From Flavobacterium tegetincola DSM 22377 (GTDB lineage Bacteria > Bacteroidota > Bacteroidia > Flavobacteriales > Flavobacteriaceae), in contig NZ_KE384389.1 of NCBI RefSeq assembly GCF_000425485.1, forward strand, positions 90,992 through 154,991: 64,000 nt of DNA. The letters are read 5' to 3'. The notes beneath the pieces were generated by a model. The model was not told the origin of the DNA and did not search any database. It saw only the letters and a list, made by a program, of their open reading frames with translations. Below are positions 27,259 to 36,383 of this stretch, one piece after another. The position numbers and the translations under genes are program-made. The first letter of the stretch is position 1; the number at the start of each line of letters is the position of its first letter.

Positions 27259-27915
27259 CTATATGTTTAAATATTTTTCCAAATAATCCGATCGCTCCTT
27301 TAAGCCTTCTAAATAGGTGTCTTCTTTGTTTTCGGAGATGATGTTATAGCCGTACCTTCTGAAGGTTTGGATAATTTCATTGACGCTTCCAGAAGCAATT
27401 TTTACTGTAATTTGTGCGGTTTGAGTGGTTGAATTAGATAAAAAACTTCCTAAAACCTTTCCGCCATTGCTTTCCACAATTTGGGCAATTTGAGACATGG
27501 AATAATCCAATGCATCTTTCTCAACTACGATGATGCCACCTTGTTCTTTTAGAAAAGGCGTGTCGTTTAAAAATCGGATCACATCTTGAATTTCGTAATA
27601 CCCTACGTAAGCGTTTTCGGGAGTTAAAACGGGTAATATGTTGCTTTGATTTTGAGCAAAGACTTCTAATACATCCAGCCAAACCATCGTTGTTCGCGCA
27701 AAAAAACCTTCTAAATTAAAACGGTAATCATTGATTGTTTTGTCCAAATCATAAGTTTCTACGTCTTCTGCAGCGATGCTTCCTATATAAACCCATTCTT
27801 CTACCACAGGAAAATGACTGTAAGGTGCGTCAGCAAAAAAATCCTGAACATTCCCAATACGCTCATTTAAGTGTAACGGCTTGTAGTCGTTAGTAATATA
27901 GTCTGTGATTTCCAT
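27259..27915 (-). CDS. CBS domain protein with C-terminal ACT-like region
   Basis: A protein of about 218 residues. A pair of CBS motifs covers residues 1-130 (ITDYITNDYKPLHLNERI... HFPVVEE... ILPVLTPENAYVGYYE), followed by a region resembling an ACT domain (TAQITVKIASGSVNEIIQTF). Such proteins sense adenine nucleotides or other small ligands. The ATG at 27915 gives the normal CBS opening; the frame continues upstream to 27963 without similarity. It lies 51 bases before nadK, and the pair is cotranscribed in the same direction. The ligand is unknown. Confidence 0.82.
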   Translation of the reverse strand: MEITDYITNDYKPLHLNERIGNVQDFFADAPYSHFPVVEEWVYIGSIAAEDVETYDLDKTINDYRFNLEGFFARTTMVWLDVLEVFAQNQSNILPVLTPENAYVGYYEIQDVIRFLNDTPFLKEQGGIIVVEKDALDYSMSQIAQIVESNGGKVLGSFLSNSTTQTAQITVKIASGSVNEIIQTFRRYGYNIISENKEDTYLEGLKERSDYLEKYLNI

Positions 27916-27984
27916 AATAATCGTTGTGGATTTATTGTCTGCAAAATAATCAAATTTTAGCACAATAAGCCTCGTTTAACTTCG

Positions 27985-27992
27985 TATTTTTG
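27985..27992 (+). promoter_or_regulatory. -7 promoter element of pdxJ
   Basis: TATTTTTG matches TANNTTTG. Its position leaves almost no leader for the ATG at 28007 but a normal one for the ATG at 28034, supporting the latter as start. No clear -33 element is seen. Confidence 0.45.
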
Positions 27993-28033
27993 TATTTGTT
28001 AAAACAATGTACAACGCTTCAAAAAGTATTCCA

Positions 28034-28747
28034 ATGACAAAATTAAGTGTAAATATCAATAAAATTGCCACATTGCGTAACGCTCGTGGAGGAAATGTGC
28101 CGGATTTATTACAAGTTGCTAAAGATATAGAGCGCTTTGGCGGACAAGGAATAACCATTCATCCGCGTCCAGATGAACGCCATATTCGGTACCAAGACGC
28201 CAGAGATTTAAAACAAATTGTAACCACAGAATATAATATTGAAGGAAATCCAGAGCGTAGTTTCATGGATTTGGTGCTGGAAGTACAGCCTACGCAAGTT
28301 ACTTTAGTACCTGATGCAGTGGACGCTATAACCTCCAATGCCGGATGGGATACTATGAAACATGCTGATTATTTGAAAGAAATCATTCAGGAATTTCATA
28401 GAAACAACATTCGTGTTTCTGTGTTTGTAGATCCTGTTTTAAAGATGATTGAAGGTGCAAAGTTAATTAATGCCGACAGAATCGAGTTGTATACCGAAGC
28501 TTTTGCACATGATTACGGTTTGGGTAATAAGGAAGGTATTCTGCCTTATGTGGAAGCGGCTAAGTTAGCCAATGCCTTGGATTTAGGAATCAATGCAGGT
28601 CACGATTTAAGTTTAGATAATATTCAATTTTTTAAACAGAATATCCCCAATTTATTAGAGGTGTCCATTGGACATGCGCTAATTTCAGAAGCACTTTATC
28701 TTGGATTAGATAATGTGGTAAATATGTATTTACAAAAATTGAAATAA
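28034..28747 (+). CDS. pdxJ: Pyridoxine 5'-phosphate synthase
   Basis: About 237 residues, with the family opening LSVNINKIATLRNARGGN and motifs ITIHPRPDERHI, VTLVPDA, RIELYTEAFAHD and GINAGHDLSLDNI, and GHALISEALYLGL near the end. It condenses 1-deoxyxylulose 5-phosphate with 3-amino-2-oxopropyl phosphate to make the B6 vitamer. The second ATG (28034) is used. It is divergent from the CBS gene and followed by a hydrolase gene. Confidence 0.95.
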   Translation: MTKLSVNINKIATLRNARGGNVPDLLQVAKDIERFGGQGITIHPRPDERHIRYQDARDLKQIVTTEYNIEGNPERSFMDLVLEVQPTQVTLVPDAVDAITSNAGWDTMKHADYLKEIIQEFHRNNIRVSVFVDPVLKMIEGAKLINADRIELYTEAFAHDYGLGNKEGILPYVEAAKLANALDLGINAGHDLSLDNIQFFKQNIPNLLEVSIGHALISEALYLGLDNVVNMYLQKLK

Positions 28748-28805
28748 CCAATTACTATTGGTAACTCGCAATTTCTAAATCAAAAATCATAATTCATAAA
28801 TTATC

Positions 28806-29570
28806 ATGTTGTATTCAAAAATAGAAGGATCAGGAAAACCATTTGTCATCATGCACGGTTTTTTGGGAATGTCTGACAATTGGAAAACTTTAGGAACACA
28901 ATTTGCCGAAAGCGGTTTTGAAGTGCACATGCTAGATCTTAGAAATCACGGTCGCAGTGTGCAGTCAGAAGTGTTTAATTATCAAATGATGGTAGACGAT
29001 GTGGTGCAGTATTGCAAAGAAAAGGAATTAAGCTCCATTTATTTATTGGGACATTCTATGGGAGGTAAAGTGGCAATGTTTACAGCAACACAATTTCCGG
29101 ATTTGGTTGAAAAATTAATTGTGGCGGATATTGGGGTAAAATATTACAGACCACATCACGATGAAATTTTAGAAGGTCTTGCTGCTGTTGATTTCTCAAA
29201 AAAGCCAAGCAGGAGCGATGTCGAAGAAATACTTACGCCTTACATTGCAGATTTTGGCACACGTCAATTTCTAATGAAGAGTTTATATTGGAAGGAACCA
29301 GGTCAACTGGCGTACCGATTTAATTTGAATGCGTTTATCGCAAATAAAGACATGATTGGCGACGCGTTATCGCAAGATGCAGTTTTTGAAAAGCCTACTT
29401 TGTTTTTAAAAGGAGCAAATTCGAGGTATATCCTAGAGTCGGATACCGAGGAAATTAAGAAACATTTTCCTAAAGCCGAAATTGAAGTTATTGCAAATGC
29501 AGGTCATTGGCTTCATGCCGAAAATCCTACTGATTTTTATGATGCAACTATGCAGTTCTTAAATAACTAA
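28806..29570 (+). CDS. Alpha/beta-fold hydrolase (YbfF-like esterase)
   Basis: A 254-residue single-domain hydrolase. The nucleophile elbow is LLGHSMGGKVAM (Ser), the oxyanion region MHGFLGMSDNW, and the catalytic His lies in ANAGHWLHAE close to the C-terminus. It resembles the YbfF/acyl-CoA esterase group, but substrates of this fold cannot be predicted from sequence. It follows pdxJ by 58 bases in the same direction and ends in a strong terminator. Confidence 0.85.
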   Translation: MLYSKIEGSGKPFVIMHGFLGMSDNWKTLGTQFAESGFEVHMLDLRNHGRSVQSEVFNYQMMVDDVVQYCKEKELSSIYLLGHSMGGKVAMFTATQFPDLVEKLIVADIGVKYYRPHHDEILEGLAAVDFSKKPSRSDVEEILTPYIADFGTRQFLMKSLYWKEPGQLAYRFNLNAFIANKDMIGDALSQDAVFEKPTLFLKGANSRYILESDTEEIKKHFPKAEIEVIANAGHWLHAENPTDFYDATMQFLNN

Positions 29571-29573
29571 ATA

Positions 29574-29610
29574 AAAAAAGGAGTTTTCAACTATTGAAAA
29601 CTCCTTTTTT
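29574..29610. terminator. Bidirectional intrinsic terminator
   Basis: A 17-bp perfect stem (29574-29590 with 29594-29610, core AAGGAGTTTTCAA) with a three-base loop, flanked by A- and T-runs. It lies between the convergent hydrolase and T9SS type A genes. Confidence 0.88.
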
Positions 29611-29628
29611 AACAAAAATGGGAAGGTC

Positions 29629-30844
29629 TTAATTTTTAACCAGTTTCACTGTAGAAGTAGCTCCATTTGTATCGGAAGCTTGCACCATGTATATTCCATT
29701 CTTTAAACTGGAAATGTCTACAGTACTTGTTCCTACATTTAGGTTTTGCAAAAGAACTTGCTTTCCTAATAAATCAAAAACACGAACTTCTGTAATATCT
29801 GCGCCAGAAAACTGAATGTTGTCTTTTGCTGGATTAGGCCATATTGCTAATTTGGTATTATTAAAATCATTCAATCCCAATTGTGTTCCCGTGTATTTAT
29901 AAGCACCTCCGACTGTTGCAGAAGTGGTAAATCCTCCTCCAATTCCAACTGCAGCATTTTTAAATTTTATGGTTGTAACTTGTGTTCCTGATTGAACTTG
30001 CGTCCATGTTAAACGTTACTGCAGTCCATGTAGTGCCGCCATTTGTTGTATTATATAACAAAGGTGGAGTTGATTTTTTTACTAATAATCCGTTGTTGGC
30101 ATCTTTGAAACCAAAAGATCCTGAAACTGTAGCGCCACCAAAATCAGTTATCGGTGATTGTGAAACCGTCCATGTCAGTCCTTTATCTGTTGATTTAAAA
30201 ATCCTACCTTTATTAGTTCCAAACCAAATGATGTCGCTATTAACTTCATAATTATGAACGTAGCCATATTCTCCACTAAGTGGATTAGGAATGTCAACAC
30301 TAGAAACACGTGTCCAATTCGTTCCACCATTAGTGGTGGTGTACAATTCAAAAAAGCCACTTGCCGGATCTCCTTGGCAAAAGCCATTATTAGCATCCCA
30401 GAAATGAACAACGTTCGGAAATGAATCCACTGTATTGTTAAATAAAGCGGTGGTTTGTTTGGTCCATGTTACGCCAGCGTCTGTGGTTTTCCAAATACCT
30501 CCTAAAACCGTATTGGCATTATTGGAGTAGGCAGAAACCCAAGCCGTTGTTGCTGAAATAGCGCTGATGCAGGAAGTGCTTAATAAGGATTGATTGGTGC
30601 CGAGGTTAATAGTTCCCGGAGTCCACGTGTTTCCGCCATCAAGACTTCTTGTAAATTGACGGACAGCATTTGTAGTTGTAACTCCATCGTAGGCTTTTGC
30701 CCAAATCACATTGGCATCCACAATACTAATGTCGTCAAGTCCGCGGCTTACCTCTGAAAAGCCTGTTGATTTCGCGGTCCAAAATGTTTGACTGAATCCA
30801 TTGAAAGCCGTTAAACAAATGGATAAGAGTAGAAATTTTTTCAT
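29629..30844 (-). pseudogene. T9SS type A sorting-domain protein with Ycf48/BNR-like repeats, broken by a frameshift
   Basis: Two frames together give one secreted protein of about 405 residues. The upstream frame (30844 to 29960) has a signal peptide (MKKFLLLSICLTAFNGFSQ) and several beta-propeller-like blades (GGNTWTPG, GVTWTKQ, GTNWTRV, GLTWTVS, GTTWTAV). It ends early in NTSYNHKI. The downstream frame supplies VQSGTQVTTIKFKNAAVGI and then the type A sorting domain (LAIWPNPAKDNI, VFDLLGKQV, LKNGIYMVQ). Removing one T from the TT at 29998-29999 restores a single frame. It may be a genuine decaying gene or a sequencing error. Confidence 0.85.
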
Positions 30845-30943
30845 AATTTAGCAGGTTTAAAATTAAGTTGTAGTCAAATTTAAAGAAAAATGTGATACAT
30901 ACTTAATAATTCTTGTAAATTTTAATAAAATAATTTCACTTCT

Positions 30944-31288
30944 ATGTCTTTAATTGTCAGATTACTAGTTACAGCTATCTTAGTTACTTTACTCGCTAAT
31001 TTTCTTGGCGGTGTTGCCGTGGATAGCTTCATGACGTCAATAGTTGTGGCCGTTGTTTTGGCGCTACTTAATTTATTTGTAAAACCCATTTTGGTATTGT
31101 TTACTTTGCCAGTTACTATTTTTACGTTTGGGCTGTTTCTACTTTTTATCAATGCCATTATCATTATGTTGTGTAATGAATTGGTAGACGGTTTTTCTGT
31201 AGTCAACTTCTGGTCGGCGTTGCTCTTTAGTATCTTGCTTTCGATTGGGCAGACGCTGGTTTTTTCCTTTTCCAAAGAACGGAAATAG
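30944..31288 (+). CDS. Holin-like / PF04020-type four-TM membrane protein
   Basis: A 114-residue protein that is nearly all membrane, with four hydrophobic segments (LVTAILVTLLANFLGGVAV, SIVVAVVLALLNLFVKPIL, LPVTIFTFGLFLLFINAII, FWSALLFSILLSIGQTLVF). It matches the family often annotated as 'phage holin family protein', found widely in chromosomes without phages. There are no phage genes around it, so a lysis role is unlikely. Function unknown. Confidence 0.78.
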   Translation: MSLIVRLLVTAILVTLLANFLGGVAVDSFMTSIVVAVVLALLNLFVKPILVLFTLPVTIFTFGLFLLFINAIIIMLCNELVDGFSVVNFWSALLFSILLSIGQTLVFSFSKERK

Positions 31289-31345
31289 CAGATGCATGGA
31301 CAATTTATCTATTGTTAATTGTTTGATAATACCTCAAGTAAAAAC

Positions 31346-31376
31346 TTGGTAGGCTTGTAAAAATGTATTAATTTTG
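31346..31376 (+). promoter_or_regulatory. Promoter of tig
   Basis: TTGG at 31346-31349 and TAATTTTG at 31369-31376, spaced 20 bases from TTG to TA, fit the Bacteroidetes promoter consensus. The -7 element lies 25 bases before the trigger factor ATG. Confidence 0.6.
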
Positions 31377-31401
31377 CCACCCAATTTTAGCACGTAAAAC
31401 A

Positions 31402-32727
31402 ATGAATGTTACAAGAAAAAATACCGATGATTTAAATGCAGTACTAACTGTTTCAATTTATAAATCACACTTTTCTCATAAAATAGAGACGCTTTTAAAA
31501 GAATATCAGAAAAAAGCAGATCTTCCAGGTTTCAGACAAGGTGAAGTTCCAATGGGAATTATTGAAAAAAAATACCGTCAGCCTTTATTATTAGAGGAAG
31601 TGAATAAAAAAATTCAAGAAGAGCTGAATAAATATATGCAAGCTGAAAAGCTAGACTTATTAGGGAATCCAATTCCTGTAGTAGTAGAAAACAGAGATTG
31701 GGATGCAGATAAATTTGAATTTGAATTTGAAATCGGTCTTGCACCAACTTTTGATATCGACTTAGAAGGTTTAGGCGAAATCACGCAGTATAAAATTATT
31801 GCTGACGATCAAATGCTGAATGAGCAATTGGTTCGTATGCAAAAACAATACGGAAAAATGTCTGCTAACGAAACTTTCGAAAAAGGAAATGACGTTACCG
31901 GAACTTTCAGAAATGAAGCTAAGGAAATTGAAAATCCTGCTACACTTTCTTTAGATGTCTTTAAAGACGCAGCTACAGAAGATTTATTTGTAGGGAAAAA
32001 AGTAGGCGACGTAGTTACTTTAAATACTAAAGGTCTTTTTGCTGATGACCACCAGTTGATGGAGTATTTGAAAGTAAGTCATGATGATGTTCACGGTTTG
32101 GATATTGACGTAGACTTTACAATCGAAGAAATCAATGCAACTGAGCCAGCTGAATTAAACCAAGAATTGTTTGATAAATTATTCGGAGAAGGAAATGTTT
32201 CTTCTGTGGAAGAAGTAAAAGCAAAAATTAAGGAAGATGCTGAAAAGCAATTCGAAGGACAGTCCAACCAACAATTTTTAAATGATGTAACAGAAGGTTT
32301 GTTGCACAATACTAAATTTGACTTGCCAGCTGAATTCTTGAAAAAATGGATCCAAACTGTAGGTGAAAAACAATTGACGCCAGAAGAAGCAGAAGTGGAA
32401 TATGCGCGTTCAGAAAACGGATTGCGTTACCAATTGATCGAAAGTAAAGTAATGTCAAGCAATAATTTGCAAATGAATTTTGAAGAATTGAAAGCATATG
32501 CAGCTGAAATGATCAAAATGCAAATGGCTCAGTTTGGTCAAATGGATCCTTCTGCAGCTGACATTGACGGAATCGTTGCACGAGTTCTTGGAAACCAAGA
32601 AGAAGTAAAACGTCTTTCTGATCAAGTGATGAGCGAAAAAATGTTGGCACTTTACAAATCAAAAGTAAAATCAACCGTTAAAGAATTAACGTACCAAGAA
32701 TTTGTTGCTGCATCTTACGGCGAATAA
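31402..32727 (+). CDS. tig: Trigger factor
   Basis: A 441-residue ribosome-associated chaperone. The N-terminal ribosome-binding domain includes the tail-loop motif PGFRQGEVPMGIIEKKY, related to the GFRxGxxP signature. The middle PPIase-like domain is divergent, and the C-terminal arm is helical and Glu/Lys rich. It shields nascent chains at the ribosome exit. It is followed by clpP and clpX, the common tig-clpP-clpX order. Start ATG at 31402. Confidence 0.93.
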   Translation: MNVTRKNTDDLNAVLTVSIYKSHFSHKIETLLKEYQKKADLPGFRQGEVPMGIIEKKYRQPLLLEEVNKKIQEELNKYMQAEKLDLLGNPIPVVVENRDWDADKFEFEFEIGLAPTFDIDLEGLGEITQYKIIADDQMLNEQLVRMQKQYGKMSANETFEKGNDVTGTFRNEAKEIENPATLSLDVFKDAATEDLFVGKKVGDVVTLNTKGLFADDHQLMEYLKVSHDDVHGLDIDVDFTIEEINATEPAELNQELFDKLFGEGNVSSVEEVKAKIKEDAEKQFEGQSNQQFLNDVTEGLLHNTKFDLPAEFLKKWIQTVGEKQLTPEEAEVEYARSENGLRYQLIESKVMSSNNLQMNFEELKAYAAEMIKMQMAQFGQMDPSAADIDGIVARVLGNQEEVKRLSDQVMSEKMLALYKSKVKSTVKELTYQEFVAASYGE

Positions 32728-32815
32728 TTTCTAAGAAAATGATTATATTTGAGCGTCAGAATTTATTTTGGCGCTTTTTGTTTTTCTCTGTTTAAGGACT
32801 TCGCACAAAATCGAA

Positions 32816-32841
32816 CAACCTTAAACCTTAAACTTTAAACT
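32816..32841 (+). repeat. Degenerate tandem repeat (CCTTAAA/CTTTAAA) before clpP
   Basis: Three imperfect AACCTTAAA-type units end six bases before the clpP ATG. It has the same placement as tracts before the nifU-like, clpX and arginase-family genes, but a different unit. Confidence 0.55.
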
Positions 32842-32847
32842 AAAAAT

Positions 32848-33528
32848 ATGAACTACGGTAAAGAATTTAAAAAGTTTGCAACAAAGCATCAAGGTGTAAA
32901 TGCAATGTATTACGATAAAATAGTTGGTGCAATGACGCCAACAAACATGACGCCTTATATTATTGAAGAGCGTCAACTAAATGTTTCACAACTGGATGTG
33001 TTTTCACGTTTGATGATGGACCGTATTATTTTCTTGGGGACAGGAATTGACGATCAAATTGCAAATATCGTTCAAGCTCAATTGCTTTTCTTGGAAAGTG
33101 CAGATGCCGCAAAAGATATTCAAATTTACATCAACTCTCCAGGAGGAAGCGTTTATGCAGGTTTGGGGATTTACGACACGATGCAGTACATCAAACCAGA
33201 TGTAGCAACAATTTGTACAGGAATGGCCGCGTCTATGGGAGCTGTTTTACTTTGTGCAGGTGCAAACGGAAAACGTTCGGCATTGCCTCATTCAAGAGTT
33301 ATGATTCACCAACCATCAGGAGGTGCTCAAGGAGTTGCTACAGATATGGAAATTAACTTGCGTGAAATGTTAAAATTAAAAGACGAATTGTACAAAATCA
33401 TTTCTGACCATTCAGGTCAATCTTTTGATAGAGTGCATAAAGACAGTGAACGCGACTACTGGATGATTGCCGATGAAGCAAAAGAATACGGAATGATTGA
33501 TGAAGTGTTGAGAAGAGAGATTAAATAG
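32848..33528 (+). CDS. clpP: ATP-dependent Clp protease proteolytic subunit
   Basis: A 226-residue serine protease. The catalytic Ser is in CTGMAASMGAVLL, the His in RVMIHQPSGG, and the Asp follows about 50 residues later in the normal ClpP arrangement. SPGGSVYAGLGIYDTMQYI is the oligomer-lining strand. An N-terminal stretch of about 40 residues precedes the core, probably a propeptide. It forms a 14-mer with the ClpX ATPase encoded downstream. Confidence 0.95.
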   Translation: MNYGKEFKKFATKHQGVNAMYYDKIVGAMTPTNMTPYIIEERQLNVSQLDVFSRLMMDRIIFLGTGIDDQIANIVQAQLLFLESADAAKDIQIYINSPGGSVYAGLGIYDTMQYIKPDVATICTGMAASMGAVLLCAGANGKRSALPHSRVMIHQPSGGAQGVATDMEINLREMLKLKDELYKIISDHSGQSFDRVHKDSERDYWMIADEAKEYGMIDEVLRREIK

Positions 33529-33532
33529 TTTT

Positions 33533-33597
33533 CAGTTGTCTGTTGCCAGTTTCCAGTTTAGCGCGAAACCGACAACCGACAACCGATAACGGACAAC
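33533..33597. repeat. Imperfect inverted repeat of degenerate GTTGTC units between clpP and clpX
   Basis: The left tract (33533-33559) contains GTTGTCTGTTGCCAGTTT and the right tract (33566-33597) has repeated CGACAAC units. The two are imperfectly complementary and would form a long hairpin with a short loop. It ends nine bases before the clpX ATG. Confidence 0.6.
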
Positions 33598-33606
33598 AAA
33601 AAAATA

Positions 33607-34842
33607 ATGGCAAAACAAACTTTAGAATGTTCATTTTGTGGTCGGAAGAAACCAGAAACCGACTTGCTAATTGCAGGAATTGACGCACATATTTGCGACA
33701 AATGCATTGAGCAAGCACACGGAATTGTTTTGGAAGAACTCAAAGCGAACAAAGGCAGTAAAAAGAATGTAGGCGATTTGATTTTGAAAAAACCGAAGGA
33801 AATTCGTGCTTTTCTAGATCAATATGTAATCGGTCAAGACCAAACCAAAAAGGTAATGTCAGTGGCGGTTTACAACCACTACAAGCGTTTGATGCAATTG
33901 CAAACCGAAGATGATGTAGAAATCGAGAAGAGTAACATCATTATGGTGGGACAAACGGGAACAGGTAAAACTTTGGTGGCTAAAACCATTGCAAGAATGT
34001 TGGACGTGCCTTTAGCGATTGTAGATGCAACAGTTTTAACAGAAGCAGGTTATGTTGGGGAAGACGTAGAAAGTATTTTGACACGTTTACTTCAAGCAGC
34101 CGACTATGATTTGGCGAAAGCCGAAAGAGGTATTGTATTTATTGATGAAATTGACAAAATTGCTCGTAAAAGCGACAATCCATCGATTACGAGAGACGTT
34201 TCTGGAGAAGGAGTTCAGCAAGCTTTGCTAAAACTTTTAGAAGGAACGGTTGTGAATGTACCGCCAAAAGGAGGTCGTAAACATCCAGACCAGAAATTTG
34301 TAGAGGTAAACACGCAAAACATCTTGTTTATAGCAGGTGGCGCTTTTGATGGTGTAGAGAAAATTATTTCAAAACGTCTGAATCGTCAAGCGGTGGGTTA
34401 CAGTACGTCTAAAAATGTGGATAACATTGATAAGGACAATTTACTGCAATACATCATCCCAAAAGACATTAAAGATTTTGGTTTGATTCCAGAAATCATA
34501 GGTCGTCTTCCAGTGTTGACGCACATGGATCCATTGGATAGAGAAACATTGAGAGCGATTTTGACGGAACCTAAAAACGCGTTAATTAAACAATATAAGA
34601 AATTGTTTTCTATTGATGATGTTGATTTCACCATCACGGACGAAGCATTAGATTTCATCGTTGATAAAGCATTGGAATACAAATTAGGAGCTCGTGGGTT
34701 GCGTTCTCTTTGTGAAGCAATTTTAACGGATGCGATGTACGACTTGCCAAGTTCTGATGAAACAGAATTAAAAATTGACAGAGAATATGCAGAACATACT
34801 TTGAATAAAAATTTATTGAAGCGTTTGGAAATAGCTTCGTAA
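33607..34842 (+). CDS. clpX: ATP-dependent Clp protease ATP-binding subunit ClpX
   Basis: A 411-residue AAA+ unfoldase. The N-terminal zinc-binding domain has CSFCGRKKPETDLL and ICDKC (four Cys). Walker A is GQTGTGKT and Walker B IVFIDEIDKIA; GYVGEDVESILTRLLQAA is the pore-loop region; the sensor-2 region is LGARGLRS. It recognises, unfolds and feeds substrates into ClpP. Directly downstream of clpP, with a terminator after it. Confidence 0.96.
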   Translation: MAKQTLECSFCGRKKPETDLLIAGIDAHICDKCIEQAHGIVLEELKANKGSKKNVGDLILKKPKEIRAFLDQYVIGQDQTKKVMSVAVYNHYKRLMQLQTEDDVEIEKSNIIMVGQTGTGKTLVAKTIARMLDVPLAIVDATVLTEAGYVGEDVESILTRLLQAADYDLAKAERGIVFIDEIDKIARKSDNPSITRDVSGEGVQQALLKLLEGTVVNVPPKGGRKHPDQKFVEVNTQNILFIAGGAFDGVEKIISKRLNRQAVGYSTSKNVDNIDKDNLLQYIIPKDIKDFGLIPEIIGRLPVLTHMDPLDRETLRAILTEPKNALIKQYKKLFSIDDVDFTITDEALDFIVDKALEYKLGARGLRSLCEAILTDAMYDLPSSDETELKIDREYAEHTLNKNLLKRLEIAS

Positions 34843-34866
34843 GTAAATCATTCAAATTTTAATAAC

Positions 34867-34898
34867 AAATCCCGGCTAATTGTCGGGATTTTTTTTGC
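34867..34898 (+). terminator. Intrinsic terminator after clpX
   Basis: AAATCCCG (34867-34874) pairs with CGGGATTT (34884-34891), followed by a T-run to 34896. Confidence 0.85.
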
Positions 34899-34920
34899 TT
34901 TAATCTTTAGTAAAAACTTT

Positions 34921-35016
34921 GTAACAGATTAAATGATTTCAAAAGATTCTTTAGTCTCGCAAAACACTTTTAAAAAATATAAAATCCTTCTAATCTTTTT
35001 AATCTGTGGCAAAAAA
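34921..35016. repeat. Dispersed intergenic repeat, ACAGATTA...TAATCTGTGGC type
   Basis: The left end ACAGATTAAATGATTT and the right end TAATCTGTGGCAAAAAA form an imperfect inverted repeat around a variable centre. The right 24 bases (34993-35016) are identical to 63465-63488, and the left ends also match. It sits between the clpX terminator and kynU. Confidence 0.7.
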
Positions 35017-35087
35017 CGGATTCCATGCCTTTTCAATTATTCAACCTCAAATTTTTTCATTATTTTTACGCCACTAAAAAACCAACC

Positions 35088-36383
35088 ATGACTTTTCAAA
35101 ATACCCGAGAATTCGCAAAACAACTCGATGCACAAGATACTTTAAGTAAATATAGAGATGAATTTAATTTTCCAAAAGTAAACGGAAAACAAGTCATCTA
35201 TTTTACTGGAAATTCATTGGGATTGCAACCCAAATCAGCCAAAACTTTTGTGGATGAAGTAATGACGGATTGGGCAGAACTTGCGGTAGAGGGACATTTT
35301 TATGCAGACAAACCTTGGTGGGATTACCACGAACGTTTTGCAAATCCATTATGTGCTGTTGTTGGCGCATTGCCAAGTGAAGTTACGGTGATGAATACTT
35401 TGACGGTAAATTTACACTTGCTGATGGTTTCGTTCTATCAACCAACCGCTAAAAGATATAAAATCCTTTGCGAAGCAAAAGCGTTTCCAAGTGACCAATA
35501 CATGATTCAAAGTCAAGTACATTTTCATGCCCAACATTTAGGTTTGAATCCGTCTGATATGATTGTGGAAATTGAACGTCGCGAAGGCGAACACAACATT
35601 CGTCTTGAAGATGTTTTGGCTAAAATTGAGGAAGTAGGCGATGAGTTGGCTTTAGTTTTAATTGGTGGTGTAAATTATTATACGGGACAAGTTTTCGACA
35701 TAAAAACCATTACAGCTGCAGGTCACAAAGCCGGTGCTTTTGTAGGTTGGGATTTGGCCCACGCTGCCGGAAATATTCACCTTGAATTGCACGATTGGGA
35801 AGTTGATTTTGCCGCTTGGTGTAGTTATAAATACATGAATTCGGGACCCGGAAATGCTTCAGGTTGTTTTGTACATTGCAAACACCACAAGGATTCAGAC
35901 TTACCAAGATTCGCCGGTTGGTGGGGACATAATAAAGAACGTCGTTTTAAAATGGAGCCGCAATTTGATCCAGTTGAAGGAGCAGACGGATGGCAAATTA
36001 GTAATTTACCTATTTTATCGCTAGCGCCTTATTTGGCTTCTGTGGAAATGTTTGCTGAAATTGGAATGCCGGCTTTAATTAAAAAACGTGATCATATCAC
36101 CTCGTATTTAGAATTTATTTTACACGAAATAGACAAAGAAGTAGATAGTACTTTTGAAATCATCACTCCTTCAAATCCCGAAGAACGCGCTTCTCAATTA
36201 TCTGTTTTCTTGCATGGAGAAGGAAGAGCCTTGTTCGAATATTTAATGAATAAAGGAGTTATTACGGATTGGAGGGAACCAAACGTTATTAGACTTGCAC
36301 CAGTTCCTTTGTATTGTTCGTATGAAGACATGTATGAGTTTGGACAAATATTGAAAGAGGGAATTCTTTCTGTGAAGAGATAG
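35088..36383 (+). CDS. kynU: Kynureninase
   Basis: A 431-residue PLP enzyme of the class V aminotransferase fold. YFTGNSLGLQPKSA, NTLTVNLHLLMVSFY, GWDLAHAAGNI and WCSYKYMNSGPG (Lys forming the Schiff base) identify kynureninase. It cleaves kynurenine or 3-hydroxykynurenine to anthranilate or 3-hydroxyanthranilate and alanine. The ATG at 35088 is used; upstream in-frame sequence is not family-like. Kynurenine 3-monooxygenase is encoded 6 kb downstream on the same strand. The stop codon lies inside the first unit of a 24-bp tandem repeat. Confidence 0.93.
   Translation: MTFQNTREFAKQLDAQDTLSKYRDEFNFPKVNGKQVIYFTGNSLGLQPKSAKTFVDEVMTDWAELAVEGHFYADKPWWDYHERFANPLCAVVGALPSEVTVMNTLTVNLHLLMVSFYQPTAKRYKILCEAKAFPSDQYMIQSQVHFHAQHLGLNPSDMIVEIERREGEHNIRLEDVLAKIEEVGDELALVLIGGVNYYTGQVFDIKTITAAGHKAGAFVGWDLAHAAGNIHLELHDWEVDFAAWCSYKYMNSGPGNASGCFVHCKHHKDSDLPRFAGWWGHNKERRFKMEPQFDPVEGADGWQISNLPILSLAPYLASVEMFAEIGMPALIKKRDHITSYLEFILHEIDKEVDSTFEIITPSNPEERASQLSVFLHGEGRALFEYLMNKGVITDWREPNVIRLAPVPLYCSYEDMYEFGQILKEGILSVKR

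Noticed and set aside
30944..31288. Prophage remnant, from the holin-like gene
   Set aside because: No lysin, integrase, capsid or tail genes are nearby. This membrane family is common in bacterial chromosomes.
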